Source of the DNA: Microvirga thermotolerans
GTDB taxonomy: Bacteria; Pseudomonadota; Alphaproteobacteria; Rhizobiales; Beijerinckiaceae
Reading direction: 5' to 3'
Assembly: GCF_009363855.1 (NCBI RefSeq)
Contig: NZ_CP045423.1
Span: forward strand, 1 to 64,000
Length of the DNA: 64,000 nucleotides
Made by a program: the position numbers and the translations under genes. This document shows, piece by piece, positions 48,403 to 55,971 of the stretch; positions within the stretch are counted from its first letter, which is position 1, and every line of letters begins with the position of its first letter. The notes beneath the pieces are model-generated. The model worked only from the letters and a program-made list of their open reading frames with translations, ran no database searches and had not been told where the DNA came from.

Positions 48403-49191
48403 CTATGAGGCGACCTCCACGACGAGCGCCGGGTCGAATTTGTTGTTTTCGGTTCCGTATCCCTTTGGATTGCACACGACCCGCGTGCCGCCGATCCGGT
48501 AGTCGACGCTCGCATGCATGTGGCCATGGACCCATAGGGTCGGCGCCGCCGCCTCGATGAGCGGCTCCAGATCGGATGCGTATGCCGGGTTCAGGGCGCT
48601 CTTGGCGAACTGTGGCGTCACCGACCGCCGGCTCGGAGCATGGTGCGTGATCACCACACGCGACACGAGGTCGTCCGCCACGCGAAGGTCGCCAAGCAGG
48701 ACCTCCCTGAGATAGGCCCGCGAGGCCGCATGAAGGGCGGCGGCCTCCTCCGGTCGGAAGCGTCGCCACTGGGGCTTGGTCGCCCAGGCGATCCGTCGGT
48801 GGTCGTTCATGCCACGGCGCGCGGACTCCATCGCCAGCGGCCGCAGGACGGCACCGTCGAGGGCATAGTCCGTCCACAGGGTGCAACCCGTGATGCCCAC
48901 CCGCCCGATCACGACGCTGTCGTTCTCCAGGAGGTGGATGCCGCGCTCGGCCGCCGCGGCCCGGCCTCGGGCCAGCTCCGCCGGCAGTTCGCTGCGGTAG
49001 AACTCATGGTTGCCCGCCACCATCAGCACGGGCATGTGCGGCCGTATCGTCTCGCCCGCCCAGGCGATGCTGTCCACGAGTCCTTCGCCGATGTCGCCGG
49101 CGATCACGGCCACGTCAGCCTGCGGGATGGTGGCAGGAGCCCATGCGGGCCCGACGTCCCGGTGAAGGTCGGACAAGATCCAAAGTCGCAA
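48403..49191 (-). CDS. intact calcineurin-like metallophosphoesterase
   Basis: A 262-residue protein with all motifs: MRLWILSDLHRDVG (D, H), AVIAGDIGEG (GD), VAGNHEFYR (GNHE), VITHHAPSRRS (H) and WVHGHMHAS (GHxH). It hydrolyses phosphoester bonds of an unknown substrate with two metal ions. Clear paralogue of 45483-46520, sharing the whole THHAPSRRS to WVHGH region. It precedes the AAA+ gene by 90 bp. Confidence 0.88.
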   Translation of the reverse strand: MRLWILSDLHRDVGPAWAPATIPQADVAVIAGDIGEGLVDSIAWAGETIRPHMPVLMVAGNHEFYRSELPAELARGRAAAAERGIHLLENDSVVIGRVGITGCTLWTDYALDGAVLRPLAMESARRGMNDHRRIAWATKPQWRRFRPEEAAALHAASRAYLREVLLGDLRVADDLVSRVVITHHAPSRRSVTPQFAKSALNPAYASDLEPLIEAAAPTLWVHGHMHASVDYRIGGTRVVCNPKGYGTENNKFDPALVVEVAS

Positions 49192-49233
49192 GCAATCCTC
49201 CCAGGGCTGGGGTTAGGGACATTGGCAGGTCGG

Positions 49234-49776
49234 CTAGGCCGGTGGCTGCGGCGGGTCCGTCAGCGGGCCGGGTGCGGGACGGCGGCTCCATTGCCGCCAC
49301 CGGACGGACAGGTCGAGGCACGCCGCATGCCGCTCCGACTGGCGGGCCAGGCGCGACAGCGCGTGGGCCAGAATGAACGGCGAGGCCGCATCGCCTTGCA
49401 GCCCGTGCGCGAGAAGGCAGCTCATGACGAAGTCGGCGTAGCGGCTGTCGAGCGCGCCGCGGCGCAGCAGGAGATCGACCGCGGCTCCGATCACGAGCGC
49501 CGAGTTGGCCCGCGCATGCAGGCGCCGGCTGCCAACGGACGCGGGGCCGTTCAGGGCGAGCACCCGTTCCAGCACGCGCCGGCGCCCGGCACCGATCTCC
49601 TCCGGGGCTAGGGTGCGCCAGAAAGCCAGGGCCTGCCGCTCCGTGGCCGTCACGTGCCGTTGCCGGCCGCCCCGTCGCGGCCGCCGACCGGCGCGGGCTC
49701 CACCGGGGGGCGAGACTTTGCGCGGCCGGGGGACGGCCGGCCTGATGTGCTGGGGGCGCTTGACGATGGGCGGCAT
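49234..49776 (-). CDS. hypothetical protein in the XRE/ParA-like module
   Basis: About 180 residues from ATG 49776. The first 50 are Pro/Arg-rich and basic (MPPIVKRPQHIRPAVPRPRK); the rest is helical with no known motif (ERQALAFWRTLAPEEI...RYADFVMSCLLAHGL). It lies 42 bp before the phosphoesterase start (same strand). No family recognised. Confidence 0.55.
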   Translation of the reverse strand: MPPIVKRPQHIRPAVPRPRKVSPPGGARAGRRPRRGGRQRHVTATERQALAFWRTLAPEEIGAGRRRVLERVLALNGPASVGSRRLHARANSALVIGAAVDLLLRRGALDSRYADFVMSCLLAHGLQGDAASPFILAHALSRLARQSERHAACLDLSVRWRQWSRRPAPGPLTDPPQPPA

Positions 49777-49852
49777 GGTTGCTCCGTCGGCTGCCCGGGC
49801 CTGGTCCCGGGTTCGGTGTCTGATGGCTGGCGGGGTGATGGTCGGGATCGAC

Positions 49853-50935
49853 TCAGTGCACCGAAGCGGCAGCGGACCCGTCCTGGGCCGGGGTCCCGAG
49901 CCTGTACAGGCGCGAAAGCGTGCGGGCGTAGGTGCGGCCGTCGGTGGCGTACACCTCCGAGGTCCGGACCAGCCGTCCGGAAGGAATGCTGGGATGGCCA
50001 TAGGATCGGCCCTCCAGGATGCGGACGGGCCGGGTCGTCCGCACCCAATCATCGAGCACCGGCGCCGTGGCGAGTTCCTCCGGCGTGGGCGGGTTCCCGT
50101 CGCGGATCGCCTGGAGCGCGTCCGCAAGGTCGCGCAGCCGCTCCGGCTCGTCGCGCTCGTCCGCCGTGATCCGCGTCGGATCGCCCGCCCCCAGGATCTC
50201 GGCGAAGGCCGCAGGGTCGATGTCCGGCGCGGAGGGGGCCGCGGCGACGGCGCGCAGGGCGGCGGTGAGGAGCACGCCCGAGCGCAACAACCAGGGCCGG
50301 GGCTGTCCGGCCAGCAGCGAGGCCGCCTCGCCCCGGCTCAGCAGCGGCAGCGTGAGGGGCAGGACGCGGGCCGGCACGGGTCCGGCGTCGGCCGTGAGGA
50401 GCGCCTGCATGGTCTCGGTGAAGCCGGCCAGGGCGGGTCCGCCGCCGGAGCGCCCGCATCCCAGCAGCCACGGCATAGGGCGTGCGGCCTGCGGCCCCCC
50501 GTCCATGCCCTGCCGGGACCCAGGCTCCCGCGGACCCATGCCGGCCGCCAAGTCGTGGAGGGCCGAGGCGACGAGGTGCTCATCCAGCGGGGCCGGGCCG
50601 ACGGGAACGACCGGCAGCACGCGCGCGCGCGCCGGCCCGGCCCAGTCGGTGAGCTCGGCGAGTGGCATGTCGAGCACGACGGCCCGGCCGTCGCCCTCGG
50701 CGGCGGCAATGGCCCGGTCGACGGCTGGACGGTGTCCTGCCGCAGCGAGCGGATGCTCGACGACGCGGACGGCATCTGGCATCGTTTCCGGATTCGGGAG
50801 CGCCGCCTCGGCCGCTCCCGTGATCCGGACCAGGGTCACGGGGCGGTTTGCGGCGATGCCGAGGCCACAGGCTGCAAGCAAGGCCGCGTGGGTGCTGACG
50901 GAGCGCCCATCGACGGCGACAAAGGCGGGGATCAT
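49853..50935 (-). CDS. ParA/MinD-like protein with degenerate P-loop, paralogue B
   Basis: About 360 residues from ATG 50935. MIPAFVAVDGRSVSTHAALLAACGL lines up with the P-loop strand-helix of ParA-type NTPases but has no GKT/GKS Lys; VVLDMPLAELTDWAG resembles the ParA Asp strand. Shares two blocks with 43387-44346 (see there). The C-terminal 100 residues (RILEGRSYGHPSIPSGRLVRTSEVYA) are unique. First gene of the minus-strand operon, divergent from the xre gene; the shared palindrome 51036-51050 lies between them. Confidence 0.5.
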   Translation of the reverse strand: MIPAFVAVDGRSVSTHAALLAACGLGIAANRPVTLVRITGAAEAALPNPETMPDAVRVVEHPLAAAGHRPAVDRAIAAAEGDGRAVVLDMPLAELTDWAGPARARVLPVVPVGPAPLDEHLVASALHDLAAGMGPREPGSRQGMDGGPQAARPMPWLLGCGRSGGGPALAGFTETMQALLTADAGPVPARVLPLTLPLLSRGEAASLLAGQPRPWLLRSGVLLTAALRAVAAAPSAPDIDPAAFAEILGAGDPTRITADERDEPERLRDLADALQAIRDGNPPTPEELATAPVLDDWVRTTRPVRILEGRSYGHPSIPSGRLVRTSEVYATDGRTYARTLSRLYRLGTPAQDGSAAASVH

Positions 50936-51035
50936 GGCGGAAAAACTCTCCCTCAAACAGGGCCGGCACCAAGGGCCGGACGTGGGGGCGACGTCCGGAG
51001 GAGATGGAACGGCAGGAGCGACGAAGAAATGGAAC

Positions 51036-51050
51036 TATACCATTGGTATA
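51036..51050. promoter_or_regulatory. palindromic operator between ParA-like B and xre
   Basis: TATACCATTGGTATA, a 7-bp dyad, in the 163-bp divergent region. Near-identical copies lie at 51667-51681 (TATACCAATGGTATA) and 44448-44462 (TATATCATTGATATA). It is the likely target of the XRE protein encoded just right of it. Confidence 0.7.
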
Positions 51051-51098
51051 CGAATTTTTCAAGACAATCCTGCCCGGCCGCCTGCGCTCGAAGCGCTG

Positions 51099-51506
51099 AT
51101 GGTTAACGGCTTCCCGGCCGACGAGCCTATTCCGGGGGAGCTGTGCCAGGCGGCCAGAACGATGCTCGGGCTTTCGCAGCGGCAGCTCGCGGAGGCGGCG
51201 GGCGTCTCGAAACTTTACATCAATGATTTTGAGAACGGCTTCCGCAGGATCGCAGCGAAGTCCGTCGCAAAGCTGCGCGCGGCGCTGGAGGCTGGCGGTG
51301 CCCGCTTCGTCAAGGGCGACGGCTGCACTGGCGTCGTCACGGAGATGGATCGGCCGGAGTTCGAGCGGCAGTCCCGCTCGCCGGAAAGACGGGAACGAGG
51401 CGCAGGATCGGACGCTGACGGAGCCGAGGCTGAAGGAGGGGATCGGCAGCAGGCGCCGCGTCCGCGGGGAAGGCCGCGCAAGGCGTCCTTGCCACCGGCC
51501 GCGTGA
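51099..51506 (+). CDS. XRE-family HTH regulator
   Basis: A 135-residue protein from ATG 51099. The HTH (CQAARTMLGLSQRQLAEAAGVSKLYINDFENG, about 16-48) is of the Cro/CI type; the C-terminal half is charged and probably disordered, with an AT-hook-like PRGRPRK near the end. It is divergent from the ParA-like B operon. Likely autoregulates and represses the module through the palindrome copies. A longer in-frame extension leftward is not used, since it would overlap the opposite gene. Confidence 0.82.
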   Translation: MVNGFPADEPIPGELCQAARTMLGLSQRQLAEAAGVSKLYINDFENGFRRIAAKSVAKLRAALEAGGARFVKGDGCTGVVTEMDRPEFERQSRSPERRERGAGSDADGAEAEGGDRQQAPRPRGRPRKASLPPAA

Positions 51507-51666
51507 GTCTGGGCCTGCCAGCTCGGTGTCTCGCGCGCGAGGATGGACGGGACCGGGTGGCTTGGCATGCTTGCATGAACGGCGTCCCGATTGTGATTCG
51601 GCCCGGAGGCGTTAACCGAGATGGCCAGGCTTGACGCGGCGGCCGCGATTTGCCTCGCTTTTTGTT

Positions 51667-51681
51667 TATACCAATGGTATA
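51667..51681. promoter_or_regulatory. third palindromic operator copy
   Basis: TATACCAATGGTATA; on the plus strand it overlaps a TATAAT (51678-51683), so it could control a transcript reading right into the gap toward the tns genes. Confidence 0.55.
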
Positions 51682-52682
51682 ATTGCCGGTCGCCGCGCCT
51701 CCGCCCAGGCTGACAGGGGCCCGGCCGCCGAACCCCGTGACGCGCCCGCCGGAGAAAGGAACGTGGATTGAATCCTTGTGCACATCGTTCGATACAAGCT
51801 TTTGCGAAGGATATCCCTAAGCCGTTGCGGAGATTGGAAAATCAAGCTCCAACCCTGAAGATCCGGCAAAGAATCAAGTATTCAATCCTTTACCACCAAG
51901 GATAAGGCAAGGATTACAGAACTACTTCTTGAGTTTTCTTCTTGCCCGTGGACATGGCCAAAGTCGACAGGCATCTTCATGAAGTAAGCCTCCAATAATC
52001 CTGTTGACTCACCTGGGCCCGCTCAGGCAAACCATGCGCCGCAACGGCGGGCGGTGGCCAGCACGCATGGGCGGCCCAGGCCTCCGCCGCTGGTTGCAAC
52101 GCGGGACTGCCGAAACCCAAGGAGGTCTGCCCATGTTTGCAAGCCCGCGGCCCTCATGGCGGCCAAGTGTCCGCAAGGGCCGGCCATCGGCTCTGCCGGC
52201 GCGCCGTGTCCGCCCGGTTAACCAGTCATCAACCATGTCGGAGGAAAGATGTTGCTCCACGGCCGCGCTTAGGATTAGCTGTGCGGATGCTGCGAAAACC
52301 GAAATCGACACCGCTCCCGCTGGGGCGCATCCGCCAGGCCTAACGGCCGGCCCGTCGGTCGTCATGACCGTGGCGTCGGCTCGTCGAGCCGGCCACGCCG
52401 CCGCCTCCCCGCCAGGGCGCCTATCCCCTCTGCCTGAGTCCGATGGGCCGGGCGGCATCTTCGCAACAGCCCAACCCTTCCCCCACTGCGACCGGGCCCG
52501 GCATGGCCCCGTCCACCAGATGCCCTTGGCCTCCGTTCCCGGCCAGGGCGTCCAATCCGGGATCCGCCCCCGGACGATCTGCCCGGCCCCCAACGGCCCA
52601 GCCGCCTGTTCGGGCGAGGTCGTCCGCGGCCGGGTTTCCGGTGCGGGACCGGCAATGGCAACCGCCTGAGCCGAACCCAAAA

Positions 52683-52720
52683 CAGAAAGCGCGTGGCCAT
52701 CCGTGGCCACGCGCTTTCTG
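52683..52720. repeat. 17-bp perfect hairpin
   Basis: CAGAAAGCGCGTGGCCA / TGGCCACGCGCTTTCTG around a 4-nt loop (TCCG). Very stable, without a strong U-run after it. It may insulate the tns operon from the module, or be a protein-binding site. Confidence 0.7.
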
Positions 52721-52960
52721 AAACTGCAGGACTCCAAGGGTCGGGCCGGTGTGTTTTCCAGGCGCCCCGTACCGTCCCTGCCAAGGTCCACCGCAAGGAG
52801 CTCGACTTCCCAGCCCGATGACGGCTGCCGGGAGAAGGTCGGCCTGCGCCTTTGGGGGCGCAGCGTCTTTCTGACAGCTCCAGCGGCAAAGTGCAAGAGC
52901 GGGCGCCCCGAGCGCCCGTGCCATCCCGCGCGACCAAGCGCACCGCAAAGGAGCCGTACC

Positions 52961-53911
52961 ATGGCAAAGTTTAAGAAGCCCTTGCCAACCAGGGAAGACG
53001 GGGCTGCCGGCCCCCGCCGCAGATCCCGTTCCCCCGTGCGTCCGACGGACGGGCCCGTGGCAGACATCGATTTGCCCCGGCCCGGGGACGCTCCGGCGCC
53101 CCGGCTGACCGCCCGGAGCGCCGCGCCGGACTCCTCAGCGGTAAAGGCCGCCCGCGAGCGGCTGGCCGGGGCCCTGGCCCATGCGTCCGGACACCCCGTT
53201 CCGGCCGTCGCGCAGCCCGCGGGCCAGCCCGGATCGTCCCTGCCCCACCGGTCGACGCTGGAACGGTGGGTCCGCCGCCTTCGCGCGGGCGAAGAAGCTC
53301 AGAACATCGAACTGGGCGCCCGGACGAGGAGCCGCGCCCGGCGGCGTTTCCCGCCCGTGGTCGAGACCATTCTCACGGAGGCCGTGCTCTCCTACCGGGC
53401 AGCCCCTCGGAGGACCACCATCGACCAGGTCTGGCGGCAGGTCCACCTCCAGGTCTGCGCCGCCTCGCGCAACTCGCGAAGGGAGCTGACGGTGCCGAGC
53501 CGGGAAACCGTGCGGCGCTACCTGAAGCGTGGACTCCAGTGCGCGGGCGATCCTTCGTCTGAGGAGCCCAAGACCCGACTGGTGCGCATTTCCGGCCACG
53601 GCCAGCTGTGCCTCATGCCCGCTGAACAAGGTCGGCCGGTGTTGTCGGACGAGCCTCCGGCGGATCCGGCGGCGACGGCAAAGGCGTGGCTTTTGATCCG
53701 ACGGCTCACGGCCACCGGAATCCATGTCGGCGGGCGCCGGTACCAGGACCCGGGCTTGGCGGCGTTTCGGGCGGCAGGCGCCGATACGATCCTTGTGCGG
53801 GTCGACCCGTCCGATCCGTCCTGCATCGCGGTGCAGGAGTCATCGGGGCGGTGGATGCGGATCGCGGCGTGCCAAGGGCGCCGCGACAGGGCCAACCGGC
53901 CCAAAGGGTGA
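52961..53911 (+). CDS. TnsB-like protein lacking the DDE catalytic core
   Basis: A 316-residue protein from ATG 52961 (AAGGAG upstream). After a basic Pro-rich leader, residues 120-215 carry the helix-turn-helix of Mu/TnsB-type transposases (STLERWVRRLRAG, then PSRETVRRYLKRG). After a 60-residue link comes the C-terminal beta-barrel pattern (GIHVGGRRYQDPGLAAF, RVDPSDPSCIAVQ, RWMRIAACQG). The roughly 200-residue RNase H/DDE core is absent, but the frame is intact. It is not a simple deletion of the local TnsB (its sequence differs). It may occupy ends or regulate transposition; inferred. Confidence 0.6.
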   Translation: MAKFKKPLPTREDGAAGPRRRSRSPVRPTDGPVADIDLPRPGDAPAPRLTARSAAPDSSAVKAARERLAGALAHASGHPVPAVAQPAGQPGSSLPHRSTLERWVRRLRAGEEAQNIELGARTRSRARRRFPPVVETILTEAVLSYRAAPRRTTIDQVWRQVHLQVCAASRNSRRELTVPSRETVRRYLKRGLQCAGDPSSEEPKTRLVRISGHGQLCLMPAEQGRPVLSDEPPADPAATAKAWLLIRRLTATGIHVGGRRYQDPGLAAFRAAGADTILVRVDPSDPSCIAVQESSGRWMRIAACQGRRDRANRPKG

Positions 53912-54010
53912 GCCGCACCGAAACTCGGCCGAAACGGCCCTGGGGGCGGCTCAAGCCGCCCCGGATCGACAACCCCTCATCCAACCCAAGGACAGACAAG
54001 GAGCCTGACC

Positions 54011-54391
54011 ATGGCCAGACATCCTGTGGCGACCGCCCCTGTGCAAGGCGGACGCGTGGAATTCCTGGACCTCACTTACACCGGGGCGGGGCTCGACCGC
54101 CTGCGCGCGGAGATCGGCGACGAACTCAGGGAAGTGGAGGTGATCTTCGACCCGACCGACCTCCGCTTCATCGTCGTGCGGCACCGCCCCACGGGCTATG
54201 TCGGGCGGCTGCGCTGCACCGACCAGATCTATGCCGCCATGACCACCGTCGCCGTGCAGAGCACGCTGGCGCGGCGCGCGAAGTTCAGGGCCCTCGCGCA
54301 GGAGCTCGGGCAGGGTGGCGGGAGGGCGGCGCCCGGGCCGGATCCAACTCCGGGACAGCCCGTCAAACCGGACGCTGGTCACCCCCTCTGA
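54011..54391 (+). CDS. free-standing Mu-transposase C-terminal-like barrel protein
   Basis: A 126-residue protein with AAGGAG before ATG 54011. VEFLDLTYTGAGLDRLRAEI followed by REVEVIFDPTDLRFIVVRH fits the beta-barrel pattern at the C-terminus of Mu/TnsB-family transposases (YDPxDL-type strand). It has no catalytic residues. With 52961-53911 it forms a small set of transposase-derived domains before tnsA. The assignment is from pattern only. Confidence 0.5.
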   Translation: MARHPVATAPVQGGRVEFLDLTYTGAGLDRLRAEIGDELREVEVIFDPTDLRFIVVRHRPTGYVGRLRCTDQIYAAMTTVAVQSTLARRAKFRALAQELGQGGGRAAPGPDPTPGQPVKPDAGHPL

Positions 54392-54460
54392 CCTGGCGGC
54401 GACGTCTCCCATCCCTCGCGGGCCCTCTGCCCCCGCCCTGTTCATCCGATGGATCATCCC

Positions 54461-54904
54461 ATGCGCTTCAACCTGATCACCACCACGCGTCCGAAGCTGC
54501 ACGCCAAGAAGCTGAAGAAGTTCGTCGCCGCGCTCGGCTACGACCTGCCGCTTTTCGCCTGCCTGGACCTCGTCGCCGAGATGCTCGGCTATCGCGATTA
54601 TCGTGAGCTTCACGCATGCGTCGGCTCCGCTCCGCCTTCACTCGGCGACGCCTTTGTCGACGATGCCACCGCGGCAGCCCGCCGCCGCCGGCACATCACC
54701 GTTCTCGTGGATGCCGGTCTCGATGCCGGGCATGCCGCGGCGGCGGTCGACGCCATCGGACCGACCGACTACGGCGAGCCGCCTCCCGCCGAAGATGCCG
54801 ACGACGGCAAGATGTCCGCATTCGAGCGCGAATGGGGCCTGTGCGGAGCACAGAAGTCCGTCGTCGTCGAAATCCGAAAGGCGAGGCGCTCCCGCCCGGG
54901 CTGA
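54461..54904 (+). CDS. hypothetical protein before tnsA
   Basis: About 147 residues (ATG 54461; ATG 54449 also possible). The N-terminus KLHAKKLKKFVAALGYDLPLF, then LDLVAEMLGYRDYRELHACV, is similar to the LLGYRxxHxL element seen in glyoxalase-related mobile-element proteins. The remainder is acidic. Same strand as, and 100 bp before, tnsA. Function unknown. Confidence 0.55.
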   Translation: MRFNLITTTRPKLHAKKLKKFVAALGYDLPLFACLDLVAEMLGYRDYRELHACVGSAPPSLGDAFVDDATAAARRRRHITVLVDAGLDAGHAAAAVDAIGPTDYGEPPPAEDADDGKMSAFEREWGLCGAQKSVVVEIRKARRSRPG

Positions 54905-55004
54905 GCATCGGTCGGCACCGACGCCGGGGGCGATCCTCCCCTCAACCTCACACTCTCCAGCGGCCGCGTCGCCCCGGTGGCGCGCGGCATCAAGGAACCC
55001 CGCG

Positions 55005-55970
55005 ATGCGCATGACGCCCGCCCAATCCATTCTTGCGGCCCGCGCCGCCAACCGCGAGCAGACCTCGTTGACGCTGCCCGCATTCCCGAAGCCTGCCGCC
55101 GCGACGGCAGGCTCGGACCACGCCGGAGACCTGGCGGCATACTTCCGCGCCAGGCTCGCCAGTCCGGTTCCCGAGCCGCTGACGCCCGATGACCCCGAAC
55201 CGGTCGCGCGGGACTGGCCCGCCGCCGCAGGACCGGCCGAGCCGCTCCCGGGCGTCCGGATCACCCACCGTCATCCTGCCCTCGCCTTCGGCCTCGAAGC
55301 CGTCCCGGAGATGGCCATCGGGCGCTCGCCCCGCAGCTCCCAGCGCGGCCGCCGGAGCCGGTTCCACAGCCTCAAGACGCGGCGCACGCTGCGGGCGGCA
55401 TCCAGCTCGGAGCATGACAATTTCCTGCACCACGAGCTTGATCCCTCGGTCCTGATGTTCGTCGAGCAGCCCATCCGTCTCCAGTACCTCGACCGGAGCG
55501 GCGCGGTGCGGTTCCACCGGCCGGACTGCCTCGTCGTGCGGTCCGACTGGGTGTTCGAGGAGGTCAAGCCGGAGGAGGACGCCGCGCGCGAGGAGAACGA
55601 GGCCCGCTGGCCCGAGATCGGCGCAGCGCTGAACAGCCTTGGCTACTCCTTCAGGGTCGTCACCGAGCGCCACCTGCACCGCAAGCCGCGCTGGCCCAAC
55701 CTCACCCTGATCTGGCGGCACCGCCTCGCGCCGGTGCCGCAGACGGACCTGCGCGATGGGCTCGCCGCTGCCCTGCGCGACGCTGGCTGCCTGACCATCG
55801 CGGAGCTCCTCACGCGTTTCCCAGCGCTGGAGGGCAAGCACGTCTACGCGCTCTGCCGCCGCGGTTTTCTGGCCGTCGACCTCGATGGCCCTCCGCTCGG
55901 TCCCGCCACCCCGGTGCGCCTGGGGCGCGGTCTGATGACTTGGCTCGGTTCGGTCGACGGGGAGGAATGA
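55005..55970 (+). CDS. tnsA: TnsA-type transposon-end endonuclease
   Basis: A 321-residue protein. After a 110-residue Pro/Ala-rich leader comes the restriction-like TnsA core: SSEHDNFLHHELDP (Glu136), RFHRPDCLVV (Asp174) and WVFEEVKPEED (Lys188). TnsA cuts the 5' ends so that, with TnsB, transposition is cut-and-paste. The C-terminal 100 residues look like the TnsA domain that contacts TnsC. Its stop is 1 bp before the tnsB ATG. The gene reads outward. Confidence 0.88.
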   Translation: MRMTPAQSILAARAANREQTSLTLPAFPKPAAATAGSDHAGDLAAYFRARLASPVPEPLTPDDPEPVARDWPAAAGPAEPLPGVRITHRHPALAFGLEAVPEMAIGRSPRSSQRGRRSRFHSLKTRRTLRAASSSEHDNFLHHELDPSVLMFVEQPIRLQYLDRSGAVRFHRPDCLVVRSDWVFEEVKPEEDAAREENEARWPEIGAALNSLGYSFRVVTERHLHRKPRWPNLTLIWRHRLAPVPQTDLRDGLAAALRDAGCLTIAELLTRFPALEGKHVYALCRRGFLAVDLDGPPLGPATPVRLGRGLMTWLGSVDGEE

Positions 55971-55971
55971 C

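Larger units (their letters stand above)
51507..52960. other. 1.45-kb gene-poor gap
   Basis: No convincing protein gene on either strand. Frames of up to 352 codons exist but are low-complexity Pro/Arg/Ala sequences. The gap holds the palindrome at 51667, an AT-rich stretch (about 51770-52010) with repeated AAGGAT/AATCCTT hexamers, and the hairpin at 52683. It separates the cargo module from the transposition operon and may hold that operon's promoter. Confidence 0.5.

Noticed and set aside
52009..53067. 352-codon minus-strand frame over the gap and the TnsB-like gene
   Set aside because: Low-complexity product with no motif; overlaps a better-supported gene on the plus strand.
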